Origin: CAYWJA01 sp964458485 | Lineage (GTDB): Bacteria > Patescibacteriota > Gracilibacteria > UM-FILTER-43-11 | Assembly (NCBI GenBank): GCA_964458485.1 | Contig: CAYWJA010000037.1 | Location: forward strand, 1-15,830 | Direction of reading: 5' to 3' | DNA length: 15,830 bases | Part shown: one piece after another, positions 1 through 7,524 of the stretch | Layout: every line of letters starts with the position of its first letter | How positions within the stretch are numbered: the first letter of the stretch is position 1 | Program-made: the position numbers and the translations under genes | The notes under the pieces: model-generated | Databases searched by the model: none | Told to the model about the DNA's origin: nothing | Seen by the model: only the letters and a program-made list of their open reading frames with translations

Positions 1-980
<980 letters not shown>

Positions 981-1083
981 ATCGATTAAATTTTGGAAGC
1001 CTTATCAAAGGCATCCAGATACAATATGTTCTCTTTGCCTAATTTTCTGACTTTTTAGTCGGGATAATGGGCGAAGATTTTAG

Positions 1084-1097
1084 CCAGTAATTACTGG
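1084..1097. repeat. 14-bp perfect palindrome in the 23S-5S spacer
   Basis: CCAGTAATTACTGG is its own reverse complement. It lies about 100 bp after the 23S end, in the transcribed spacer. It could form a small processing or pausing hairpin, but with no loop it may simply be sequence-symmetric. No tRNA gene is present in the spacer. Confidence 0.5.
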
Positions 1098-1109
1098 ACG
1101 TAATTACTT

Positions 1110-1239
1110 CATTTCGGAATTCGTATTTCTGATTTCGCATTGTCATTTATTAAATTAGCATTTAGCAATTTTCTAATTAGTTAGTAAATGCAAAATGTAA
1201 AAATGCAAAATGTGAATCTGAAATCTGAGATCCGAAATG
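1110..1239. repeat. Nested inverted-repeat element in the 23S-5S spacer
   Basis: The outer arms CATTTCGGA (1110-1118) and TCCGAAATG (1231-1239) are perfect inverted repeats. Inner arms GCATTTA (1158-1164) and TAAATGC (1185-1191) are also perfect. The right side carries repeated TGCAAAATGT words and a run of AATCTGAAATCTGAGATCC type. The same kind of GAATCAGAAATC...CCGAAAT sequence is found inside the O-antigen ligase gene at 9759-9790, so this appears to be a dispersed, hairpin-forming repeat that has entered the rRNA spacer. A role in rRNA processing is possible but not shown. Confidence 0.6.
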
Positions 1240-1260
1240 CAAAATGTTTAAAAGCATTAT

Positions 1261-1374
1261 CTTGGTGTTTTTGGAGAGTGGGGTACACCTGTTCCCATCC
1301 CGAACACAGCAGTTAAGCCACTCATCGCCGATGGTACTATACCTTGAGGTATGGGAGAGTAGGACGACGCCAAG
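1261..1374 (+). rRNA. rrf: 5S ribosomal RNA
   Basis: A complete 5S rRNA of about 114 nt. It contains the conserved CCCATCCCGAACAC and AGTTAAGCC(A)CTC segments, and the terminal stem CTTGGTG/CGCCAAG closes it. The terminal helix is extended outside the mature RNA: AAAAGCATTAT (1250-1260) pairs with ATAATGCTTTT (1375-1385), giving one continuous helix suited to endonucleolytic 5S processing. Confidence 0.96.
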
Positions 1375-1397
1375 ATAATGCTTTTAAAATATGTCGA

Positions 1398-1420
1398 AAA
1401 GCTTTAGAAGCTTTCTTCGG
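1398..1420 (+). terminator. Hairpin after 5S (possible weak terminator of the rRNA operon)
   Basis: AAAGCTT (1398-1404) and AAGCTTT (1408-1414) form a perfect 7-bp stem with a 3-nt loop. Only a broken T-rich stretch follows (CTTCGGTTATTTT), so termination would be weak. It lies between the 3' ends of the rRNA operon and the convergent Rid-family gene and could serve both. Confidence 0.45.
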
Positions 1421-1445
1421 TTATTTTGAGTTACTAATAATTTAT

Positions 1446-1916
1446 CTATCCAATCCCAGGAAATTCCTCTTCATCCGGTCTCCATGCAGTAATTACCATC
1501 TCAACCCTTGCATGATGTAATAATGCACAGCCACCAACAGTATCTCTGGAGGGTGGGGGATTATTATCTTTGAATATCCTATTGTAAACTTCATTCATAT
1601 CATTAAAATCGTCTGATAATCCTCTACAGCTATCACAACTTACAGGGTCTGCAATCATAACTCTTACACTCATAACATGCCTAAGTGATAGGCGGGCTTT
1701 TTTTAGCTGTCTTTCAACTTCTTTTAAAATACATTCCGTTTCTGGTCCAGTGCCACCTTTGGCTAATTTACCAGTCCCTCCAACATCTATTCCAACTATG
1801 CCAGATAGTTGAACTGGACGACCGGGCTTTAAAGGTTCAATAACATGAGAATAGTTAGCAACATCTGGAGATCCGGGCGCACTATAAGATCTAAATATTG
1901 GTTTATCTTTTGGCAT
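1446..1916 (-). CDS. Rid-family (RidA/YjgF/UK114) protein, atypical active site
   Basis: The protein has 156 residues and follows the YjgF/YER057c/UK114 fold: SGIVGIDVGGTGKL (38-51), a helix ending in QLKKARLSLRHVMSVRVMI (70-88), DFNDMNEVYNRIF (103-115) and PSRDTV (122-127) before the last strand RVEMVITAW. RidA enzymes hydrolyse reactive enamines/imines made by PLP enzymes in the cytosol. The substrate-binding Arg is kept (R124), but the acidic residue of RidA (E. coli Glu120) aligns with Val141. Deaminase activity is therefore doubtful and another Rid-type role is possible. It is longer than RidA (about 128 aa) because of an N-terminal extension and a CDSC-containing insert near residues 91-101. 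The gene is single and faces the 5S gene. Confidence 0.8.
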   Translation of the reverse strand: MPKDKPIFRSYSAPGSPDVANYSHVIEPLKPGRPVQLSGIVGIDVGGTGKLAKGGTGPETECILKEVERQLKKARLSLRHVMSVRVMIADPVSCDSCRGLSDDFNDMNEVYNRIFKDNNPPPSRDTVGGCALLHHARVEMVITAWRPDEEEFPGIG

Positions 1917-1923
1917 ATTAAAT

Positions 1924-1953
1924 AGTTTAATAATTAAGATTTAATTTTATCAA
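1924..1953 (-). promoter_or_regulatory. Putative promoter of the Rid-family gene
   Basis: On the minus strand, TTGATA (1953-1948), an 18-nt spacer and TAAACT (1929-1924) resemble a sigma-70 promoter. The expected start of transcription is near 1917, one base before the ATG (1916-1914). No Shine-Dalgarno sequence is present, so the mRNA would be essentially leaderless. Confidence 0.45.
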
Positions 1954-2064
1954 ATATATAATAGCCATACAAATTTATACGTTTTTAGGTCAAAATAATA
2001 TATTGTGTTTTTAGTTAATTTATGTTATAGTCTTTTACTACGATATACTTTAACTTATAAAATT

Positions 2065-2769
2065 ATGCCAAAACAAGGGGCTGATAAGCCATCATTAGGA
2101 TCAGGAATAAAAGTAGAAAAACCTGATATGTCAGACAAGCGTTTATTGCAAGCAATCAAAGAGAGTCCTAATATCTTAAAGGCTCTACAGGATGATCCTG
2201 AAGTTCAAGAAGTTATTGTAGGAGGAGAAAGTGTGTTAGAAACATACATAAGAGAAACCAGAAGAAGAGAAGAGCTAATTTCATTATTAAAAGGAAAGGT
2301 TGATAGTCTAGCATTAGACGCTAGAAGATCAGAAGCCGAAGAGCAAAATAAAGTTCATACTGAGAGTTTAAAGAGGCATTTAGATTCACAGAGTTTATCT
2401 GATGTAAGAGGTCTAACTAGAGCCTTAGCACAATTTGCTGAGGCAACAGAAGATGTTAATTTTACATTACCCTATGAATTTGATGCAGAACGCCCACATT
2501 CATCGGATAGTAATACCGGTGTAGGTAAATGGGTTGTCGATGGAGTTGAATATATTGTACATATAAATTATTCTACTATTAATCGCACATCTTTCCATAT
2601 TACTTTATTACAAGTTGTTAACTCTAAAACATTAAACTTGGATGCTGACGCGGAGATACCCGACTATTTTAAAGGCAAGGCAACTGAAGTAGCTCATTGC
2701 GATAGCAATTTGCCACTAGTGCCTCATATAAAGGGTTGTGAAAATCCTGGTTGCTGCCATAAAAGATAG
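2065..2769 (+). CDS. Uncharacterised protein with central coiled coil
   Basis: I do not recognise this 234-residue protein. The frame is open from 2005, but the first 20 codons are AT-rich and overlap a -10-like TATACT (2044-2049), so I start at the ATG at 2065. Residues about 22-60 are helical and acidic. Residues about 60-110 are a charged, coiled-coil-like stretch (ETRRREELISLLKGKVDSL). The C-terminal half (about 120-234) is predicted mixed alpha/beta with GKWVVDGVEYIVHINYS, and it ends in a Cys cluster, GCENPGCCHKR, which could bind metal. There is no signal peptide or membrane segment. It is a single gene with its own promoter region, followed by 80 bp before the hydrolase gene. Confidence 0.75.
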   Translation: MPKQGADKPSLGSGIKVEKPDMSDKRLLQAIKESPNILKALQDDPEVQEVIVGGESVLETYIRETRRREELISLLKGKVDSLALDARRSEAEEQNKVHTESLKRHLDSQSLSDVRGLTRALAQFAEATEDVNFTLPYEFDAERPHSSDSNTGVGKWVVDGVEYIVHINYSTINRTSFHITLLQVVNSKTLNLDADAEIPDYFKGKATEVAHCDSNLPLVPHIKGCENPGCCHKR

Positions 2770-2837
2770 TAAGATGTAAACTATTGTATATTAAAATAGA
2801 TTAAATAAATTAGTATGCTTTTTAGATGTATTTTGTG

Positions 2838-2843
2838 TAAAAT
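2838..2843 (+). promoter_or_regulatory. -10 element of the serine hydrolase gene (leaderless start)
   Basis: TAAAAT lies so that transcription, 7 nt after the hexamer, would begin on the A of the ATG at 2850. The -35 region (about 2815-2820) is poor. No Shine-Dalgarno sequence precedes the start. Confidence 0.4.
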
Positions 2844-2849
2844 TAAATC

Positions 2850-3398
2850 ATGAACAAACAAAAAATTCTAATTCTCCCAGGTTGGCAGGATTCGGGAGAT
2901 GAACATTGGCAGGGGATATGGCTTAAGAAGTGTCCTAATGCTGTAAAAGTAGAACAGGACGACTGGATGAATGCAAGTAAAGATGAATGGATATCCAGAT
3001 TAAATGAATACATAGAAAGGTATAGTGTAGATACAGATATTATTTTGGTCGGCCATAGCCTTGCCTGCCCTACTATTGCACATTGGTCTGATCGGTATTT
3101 TGATAAAGCTAGGCCACAAGTAGAAGGGGCTCTTTTAGTATGTCCAAGCGATACAGAAGTTGTAGATTTTCCGGAGGAAATGCAGGGTTTTGCACCAATT
3201 CCACTAGAACCATTCGGTTTTAAAACAACTGTTGTGGCAAGCGAAGATGACCCATGGGTAGCTATTGATCGCGCAGAACATTTCGCAAAATCCTGGGGTG
3301 CTGAATTTGTGAATATCGGTCCGCATGGACATATAAACACAGATGCTGGGTTTGGTGAATGGGAGGAGGGGGAGAAGTTACTGAGAAGTTTGATGTAA
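2850..3398 (+). CDS. RBBP9/YdeN-family serine hydrolase (alpha/beta fold)
   Basis: A 182-residue cytosolic alpha/beta hydrolase of the small RBBP9/YdeN group, complete and of usual family length. The N-terminal ILILPGWQDSGDEHWQ carries the family's oxyanion-region motif. GHSLA (68-72) is the nucleophile elbow with Ser70. SEDDPW (131-136) carries the acid, most likely Asp133 or Asp134. PHGHINTDAGFGEW (158-171) carries the catalytic His161. Family members are esterases or peptidases of mostly unknown natural substrate, so no substrate can be named. The gene is monocistronic, with a -10 hexamer 7 nt before the ATG and a strong hairpin terminator after the stop. Confidence 0.9.
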   Translation: MNKQKILILPGWQDSGDEHWQGIWLKKCPNAVKVEQDDWMNASKDEWISRLNEYIERYSVDTDIILVGHSLACPTIAHWSDRYFDKARPQVEGALLVCPSDTEVVDFPEEMQGFAPIPLEPFGFKTTVVASEDDPWVAIDRAEHFAKSWGAEFVNIGPHGHINTDAGFGEWEEGEKLLRSLM

Positions 3399-3402
3399 AA
3401 CA

Positions 3403-3446
3403 AAAATCCCCTTATNNNNNNNNNNACCTGCGTAAGAGGATTTTTT
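3403..3446 (+). terminator. Intrinsic terminator of the hydrolase gene, interrupted by an assembly gap
   Basis: AAAATCCCCTTA (3403-3414) pairs with TAAGAGGATTTT (3433-3444) at 11 of 12 positions, followed by a T run (3441-3446). The left arm starts with an A run, so it could also act on the other strand. The loop contains ten N, so its real length is unknown. Confidence 0.75.
3416..3425. other. Assembly gap (10 N)
   Basis: Ten undetermined bases sit in the loop of the terminator hairpin. A round number like this is commonly a placeholder, so true distances across it are not known. Confidence 0.95.
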
Positions 3447-3491
3447 AAAGTAAATATTAAATATAAGAATTATTGTAAATCTGATTTTTTC

Positions 3492-3569
3492 TTTGTCATC
3501 CCGGACTTGATCCAGGATCCATGATACACCAGCTAACGATGGATCCTGAAACAAGTTCAGGATGACAAA
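3492..3569. repeat. Palindromic dispersed repeat, copy 1 (TTTGTCATCC ends)
   Basis: Arms of 31 nt (3492-3522 and 3539-3569) match as inverted repeats at 27 of 31 positions around a 16-nt loop. The left arm is almost identical (30 of 31) to the right arm, read in reverse, of the element at 5485-5671. It lies just downstream of the 3' end of the minus-strand membrane protein gene and would fold into a strong RNA hairpin there. Confidence 0.85.
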
Positions 3570-3585
3570 TAGTGAATCCAAAATG

Positions 3586-4242
3586 TTACGACAGTAATTC
3601 ACCTTTCTTATCTAAATATTTTTTATGCTTAATTAGTAAATAAATGTTGTAGGCAAGAAAGGGGATAAGTAGAAGACTTAGCTTATGCTCCATAAAGAAC
3701 ACGTATAAATAATGAGATATGCTTATAAAAACTAATCTCAGGTAAAAGAATATAAATAAAACTACATGTTCAACAATCGATTCAGTTGCAGTTAAGACAG
3801 CAGCTGATGATGTTAAGATTGTATGAATAAATAATGCAAATGCAGCCTTAAGCGGTAATGCAACCATAAGCTCGCCTAAAGACTGAGTACTATGCATAAT
3901 GTAGAATGATAGTTCGGAATATGTGAATCCTAAACTAACAATGAAGAAGCTTAAAAGCCTCAATTCTTTAATATTATGATGGATTAAATTATGTAAATAT
4001 TCCCATTTATGCTCAACGGTTATAATAATCAGTTCTATGGCAATAAATGCCAAAATTACTAAGTAGTATTTAATGCTAAAAGCTAAATATTCAATAAGTA
4101 CAAATGGTATAGAGAGCATAATTCCAAACAGGAATAAGCTCATAATTGTACCTAATTTTATGCGTTTCTTCCTTTTATGTATGAACATAACTATGCCCAG
4201 TACAAGCAAGGAAAGGCCTATGAAGAGCAAATTGTGAATCAT
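3586..4242 (-). CDS. Uncharacterised multi-pass membrane protein
   Basis: A 218-residue hydrophobic protein that I cannot assign to a family. About six membrane segments are visible, roughly at residues 4-21, 32-57, 58-76, 95-115, 125-150 and 155-175, plus a short hydrophobic stretch near 188-205. A basic loop (HKRKKRIK, 22-29) follows the first segment and the tail is basic (KHKKYLDKK), both probably cytosolic. Polar residues inside the membrane region include several Glu and His (IEYLAF, VEHKWEYLH, ESIVEHVV). These could hint at an enzyme or metal transporter but match no motif I know. The ATG at 4242 has no Shine-Dalgarno sequence. A hairpin repeat lies immediately after the stop. Confidence 0.75.
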   Translation of the reverse strand: MIHNLLFIGLSLLVLGIVMFIHKRKKRIKLGTIMSLFLFGIMLSIPFVLIEYLAFSIKYYLVILAFIAIELIIITVEHKWEYLHNLIHHNIKELRLLSFFIVSLGFTYSELSFYIMHSTQSLGELMVALPLKAAFALFIHTILTSSAAVLTATESIVEHVVLFIFFYLRLVFISISHYLYVFFMEHKLSLLLIPFLAYNIYLLIKHKKYLDKKGELLS

Positions 4243-4570
4243 ATATATTTTTGTTTTTAAATTTGAAATTTAAAATTTAAAATTTAGGGCGGTTTTTGTG
4301 TCATAATTTTGTTTTTAAGTTATAAATTACACAATCTTTCTCTGGGAACGCAAAATATCCCTATTTATCCTTATGGGATAAAAGGTTGATATTTTTAGTG
4401 TTTAATATTTTTATTTTTTTCATCATCTTTATTACATTATACCATAAAAATAATAAAATGTCAATGGAGACAAGAATAAAAAGCAGGATTTTGGCTAGGG
4501 AATAAATTTGCAATTTCACTCCTAAATCTGTATCTTAAATTCCACTTTATAATATAAGTCAACAATAACT
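4243..4570. other. Divergent intergenic region between membrane protein and ssb
   Basis: This 328-bp AT-rich region has no gene. It contains a simple AAATTTAAAATTTAAAATTTA-like tract near 4259-4286, which probably includes the promoter of the minus-strand gene. A short inverted repeat TATCCC (4356-4361)/GGGATA (4375-4380) follows, then AT-rich sequence leading to the ssb promoter. No RNA gene or conserved riboswitch was recognised. Confidence 0.6.
4548..4553 (+). promoter_or_regulatory. -10 element of ssb
   Basis: A consensus TATAAT lies 17 nt before the ATG at 4571, giving a predicted leader of about 11 nt. No clear -35 or Shine-Dalgarno sequence is visible. Confidence 0.5.
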
Positions 4571-5449
4571 ATGTACGCACTCAATAAAGCTCAAATCATC
4601 GGTCATTTAACACAAGCGCCGGAAATCAGGCAAACGCCATCCGGGCAGTGGGTAGGGGATTTAAATATAATAACAAGGCAAACTTTTATAAATTCCTCAG
4701 GTCAAGAACAGGCTGGAACCTCTTACATTAATGTAGTCGTTTGGCGTGGTCTTGCTGAAATTTGTGATCGTTTTTTAAAGAAGGGGAGTCAGGTTTATAT
4801 TAATGGCCGTATTCAAACTGATGACTGGGAGGATCAAGAGGGTCAAAAACGTTATAAGACACGTGTTGTTGCGGATGAAATGATTCTTTTGGATCCAAAA
4901 ATGCCTAATCCGGCTATTCCTCAGGGTTCAAAAGTTGGAGGTGGATTAAATCAGTCTGAAATTCTTGGTAATGTCACTCGTGATCCGGAGCTTCGTCAAA
5001 CACCAAATGGAGACTCTGTTTGTTCTTTTGGTGTCGCAACAAATTTTTCATGGAAAGACAGATCAGGGCAAGATCAGGAAAAGACAGAGTTTCATAATAT
5101 CGTAGCATGGGGTGAGCTTGCTAAATCACTTGCGGAAACAGTAAAAAAAGGTCGCAAAGTTTATATTGCAGGCCGACTGCAAACCCGCAGCTGGGAAACA
5201 CCGGACGGTCAAAAGAGATATACAACAGAAATTGTTGCAGATAAAGCTCTTGCACTTGGCGTGGCAGATTCAGAAATAGGTACTCCGGAAGCACGTGAAT
5301 CTGTTACAACTTCCACAGAAAACAAGGTTACTATGTCAGAACCCGCTGTAAAGGGGCAGGAAAGCCCATCTGTAGTTCCTGAAAATCCTACAAAAGTTCC
5401 GGCGGTAAACTATGAATCTGAGATTAAGCCGGAGGATTTACCATTTTAA
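4571..5449 (+). CDS. ssb: Single-stranded DNA-binding protein with two OB folds
   Basis: A 292-residue SSB that carries two complete SSB domains in one chain. OB fold 1 covers about residues 1-108 (LNKAQIIGHLTQAPEIRQTP; INVVVWRGLAEICDRFLKKGSQVYINGRIQT). OB fold 2 covers about 126-230 (LNQSEILGNVTRDPELRQTP; FHNIVAWGELAKSLAETVKKGRKVYIAGRLQT). A disordered tail (231-283) follows, and the protein ends in the acidic tip EIKPEDLPF that recruits repair and replication partners. Most bacterial SSBs have one OB fold and work as tetramers. Two-fold chains are the known arrangement in Deinococcus/Thermus, where the protein is a dimer, and the same is inferred here. The gene is single, with a TATAAT 17 nt before the ATG. 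Confidence 0.96.
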   Translation: MYALNKAQIIGHLTQAPEIRQTPSGQWVGDLNIITRQTFINSSGQEQAGTSYINVVVWRGLAEICDRFLKKGSQVYINGRIQTDDWEDQEGQKRYKTRVVADEMILLDPKMPNPAIPQGSKVGGGLNQSEILGNVTRDPELRQTPNGDSVCSFGVATNFSWKDRSGQDQEKTEFHNIVAWGELAKSLAETVKKGRKVYIAGRLQTRSWETPDGQKRYTTEIVADKALALGVADSEIGTPEARESVTTSTENKVTMSEPAVKGQESPSVVPENPTKVPAVNYESEIKPEDLPF

Positions 5450-5484
5450 AGTCTTTTTGTATGATACGAAAGGTTTTATTACTA

Positions 5485-5671
5485 TTTGTCATCCTCAGCT
5501 TGACTGGGGATCCATATGATTGATGTTTTTGTATTATTACTTATTTACTAATAATCAGATAATCTGAATATGCGAATATTTTCGCAATATCTGCCAATAG
5601 GATGATTAGTATTTTAGTAATATAATCACAATTTGACCATATGGATCCCGGATCAAGTCCGGGATGACAAA
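5485..5671. repeat. MITE-like element with 34-bp inverted ends, copy 2 of the TTTGTCATCC family
   Basis: The ends 5485-5518 and 5638-5671 are inverted repeats matching at 27 of 34 positions, both ending in ...GGATCCATATG. They enclose about 119 bp of AT-rich, non-coding DNA that contains smaller hairpins (for example GCGAATATTTTCGC). There is no transposase. The right arm is nearly identical to an arm of copy 1 at 3492-3569. The size, structure and recurrence fit a non-autonomous mobile element or a REP-type doublet, but flanking target duplications are not evident. Confidence 0.75.
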
Positions 5672-5718
5672 GGGTAGTATACCCCTTAATTATTAAAAAA
5701 GTTGAATACAAAATTTGT

Positions 5719-5744
5719 TCATCTTTCGGCTTCGCTCAAGATGA
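5719..5744. repeat. Short palindromic repeat (CATCTTTCGG...CAAGATGAC type)
   Basis: CATCTT (5720-5725) and AAGATG (5738-5743) form a stem around TCGGCTTCGCTC. Read on the minus strand it begins GTCATCTTGAGCGAAG, a word common in dispersed bacterial repeats, and it again ends next to TGTCAT/ATGACA like the larger elements here. It lies immediately upstream of the promoter of the Cys-rich gene. Confidence 0.55.
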
Positions 5745-5757
5745 CAAAATTCGTTTT

Positions 5758-5786
5758 TTGAAATTATCGGGTTTTAAGTGTATATT
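5758..5786 (+). promoter_or_regulatory. Promoter of the Cys-rich zinc protein gene (leaderless)
   Basis: TTGAAA (5758-5763), a 17-nt spacer and TATATT (5781-5786) form a good sigma-70 promoter. The predicted transcription start falls on the A of the ATG at 5793, and there is no Shine-Dalgarno sequence. This is the clearest leaderless start in the window. Confidence 0.65.
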
Positions 5787-5792
5787 TAATGC

Positions 5793-7415
5793 ATGAAAAA
5801 GGTTTGTAAAATAACCGGTAAAGAATTCGAAATTACAGATGAAGATTTGAAGTTTTATGAGAAAATTGGTGTACCAATCCCTACACTATGTCCGGATGAG
5901 CGTTGCAGACGGCGATGGGCGTGGCGGGGGAAGGATTTTTTTATGCGTAAATGTGATAAATGCCACAAAAAAGTTATGGCGTGGTTTTCGCCAAAATTAG
6001 ATATTATTACATATTGCAATGACTGCTATCGGTCAGATGATTTTGATACTACGGCATATGGGCAAGATTATGACTTCGAGAAGCCCTTTTTTGAGCAGTT
6101 TAACGAACTTTTATCAATAACGCCTCGTCATATATCCAATGCGGTGCAAAACGAAAATAGCGAGTACATAATAAGTGCCCATAAAAATCGCAGTTGCTAC
6201 TTTGTGGATGAAATTGATGAATCCAGAGATTGTTATTTTGGTTATAATATTCAATTTTGCAAGAATATCGTAGAAAGTATATTCGTTCGAGACTCTGAAA
6301 TTGGCTACGACCTTGCAAAGGCAGAGAATTGTTACTCTGTATTTTATTCAAAAAACGTGTTTAATTGTTCAAATTCAGCCTTTTTGCTCAATTGTCGGAG
6401 TTGTAAGCATTGCCTTTTTTCAGCCAATTTACGGAGTAAGGAATATCATGTTTTCAACAAACCTGTATCTAAAGAAGAATTTCAATCAGTTTGGAATGAT
6501 ATTTTTACAGGTTCACGCATCCGTATCGAGCAATGCAGGAAGAAATTTGATGAATTTTTAAAAATTCAGCCAACTCCACATGCAACTATTATAAACTGCG
6601 AAGACTCAACAGGGGATTACCTTTCTAACTGCAAGAATGTTAAAGATTCATTCTGGATAGATAACTCCCGAGATTGTCGATTTTGCAGCGATATTCATTA
6701 CTCAAAGGATTGTTATGATGTGAATATTTATGAGGGAGAAATGATGTATGAATGCACTCATGTTGGACCAAAGGGGTATGGCCAGTTATTTTCTCAACTA
6801 GGATGGTTTTCTCATAACCTTAAGTACTGTATTGAGATGCATGGATGCAGAGATTGTTTTGGATGTGTAAGCCTGAAAAAGAAACAGTATTGTATTTTTA
6901 ATAAACAGTATTCTAAAGATGAATATGAAAAGTTGAGTACAAAAATTGTTCAATATATGAAAAACACAGGGGAATACGGCGAATTTTTCCCCATAAAAAT
7001 GTCACCATATCCATATAATCAAACTATGGCTCAAAGATTTTATCCGCTAACTAAAAATGAGGCTTTAAGTAGGGGATTAAAATGGGCAGACGATGAAGAG
7101 GGGATTGCTGGTGAGTCAGAGGCGGAAGTGCCGGAGAATTTAAAAGATATTTCATCTAATATCACAAAAAAACTGTTTACGTGCACTAAAAGTGGTAATA
7201 AGTATCGATTTACAGAGGCAGAAATTAAATTTTATAAAAAATACGGCATACCCCCACCAACCATGTCACCCATAGAACGCATTGAGAATATGTGGAGGAA
7301 GATGGGTGATCGTAAATTATCAGATAAAGAATGTCGCGATTGTGGCAAATCGGTAAAAACAGCATTGTCTGGTCAGGTGATGTGTGAGGAATGTTATATT
7401 AATCAGATTAAATAA
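5793..7415 (+). CDS. Large Cys-rich zinc-binding protein of a CPR-type family, internally duplicated
   Basis: A 540-residue protein with about 30 Cys. Residues 3-46 form a first motif (C5, CPDERC 33-38, then RRRWAW). Residues 54-78 form a zinc ribbon CxxC-17-CxxC. The centre (about 130-370) is a Cys-rich repeat of short strands of the type SRDCYFGYN and CRSCKHC, which may form a solenoid. The C-terminus repeats the N-terminal domain: residues 462-503 match 3-46 (KFYKKYGIPPPTMSP against KFYEKIGVPIPTLCP), with the two Cys of CPDERC lost, and 514-534 is a second ribbon. Central modules are also paired, KEYHVFNKPVSKEEF against KQYCIFNKQYSKDEY. As far as I recall, similar proteins in CPR genomes carry the misleading name CaiB/BaiF; nothing here resembles a CoA transferase. 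The function is unknown and the protein is probably cytosolic. Confidence 0.88.
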   Translation: MKKVCKITGKEFEITDEDLKFYEKIGVPIPTLCPDERCRRRWAWRGKDFFMRKCDKCHKKVMAWFSPKLDIITYCNDCYRSDDFDTTAYGQDYDFEKPFFEQFNELLSITPRHISNAVQNENSEYIISAHKNRSCYFVDEIDESRDCYFGYNIQFCKNIVESIFVRDSEIGYDLAKAENCYSVFYSKNVFNCSNSAFLLNCRSCKHCLFSANLRSKEYHVFNKPVSKEEFQSVWNDIFTGSRIRIEQCRKKFDEFLKIQPTPHATIINCEDSTGDYLSNCKNVKDSFWIDNSRDCRFCSDIHYSKDCYDVNIYEGEMMYECTHVGPKGYGQLFSQLGWFSHNLKYCIEMHGCRDCFGCVSLKKKQYCIFNKQYSKDEYEKLSTKIVQYMKNTGEYGEFFPIKMSPYPYNQTMAQRFYPLTKNEALSRGLKWADDEEGIAGESEAEVPENLKDISSNITKKLFTCTKSGNKYRFTEAEIKFYKKYGIPPPTMSPIERIENMWRKMGDRKLSDKECRDCGKSVKTALSGQVMCEECYINQIK

Positions 7416-7455
7416 TTATCTATTTTTTTATCAGGGTTATTAGGGTATCCTTTTT

Positions 7456-7502
7456 TACCCTTACGAAAATGCTATACTTTTGCTATACTTTTCGTAAGGG
7501 TA
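7456..7502. promoter_or_regulatory. Perfect 14-bp inverted repeat with tandem -10 boxes: candidate operator/promoter
   Basis: TACCCTTACGAAAA (7456-7469) and TTTTCGTAAGGGTA (7489-7502) are perfect inverted repeats. The 19-nt spacer starts a tandem 11-bp direct repeat TGCTATACTTT (7470-7480, 7481-7491), each copy with a TATACT box. A second small inverted repeat AGTTA-TACG-TAACT (7502-7515) follows. It stands just upstream of a ribbon-helix-helix gene, a class that often represses its own promoter, so autoregulation is inferred. A terminator is less likely because the loop is long and no T run follows. Confidence 0.6.
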
Positions 7503-7524
7503 GTTATACGTAACTATAAAATTT

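Noticed and set aside
981..1250. tRNA gene in the 23S-5S spacer
   Set aside because: No acceptor stem, TTCRA loop or cloverleaf could be found; the region holds foldback repeats only.
2005..2064. Upstream start for the coiled-coil protein, adding 20 hydrophobic residues
   Set aside because: The extra codons are AT-rich promoter-like sequence with a TATACT box; a signal peptide does not fit the soluble remainder.
2843..3403. A 186-codon frame antisense to the serine hydrolase gene
   Set aside because: It mirrors the hydrolase codons, has a low-quality composition rich in Ser and Pro, and the plus strand gives a clear catalytic triad.
5485..5671. Insertion sequence
   Set aside because: There is no transposase frame and no evident target duplication; only a non-autonomous inverted-repeat element can be supported.
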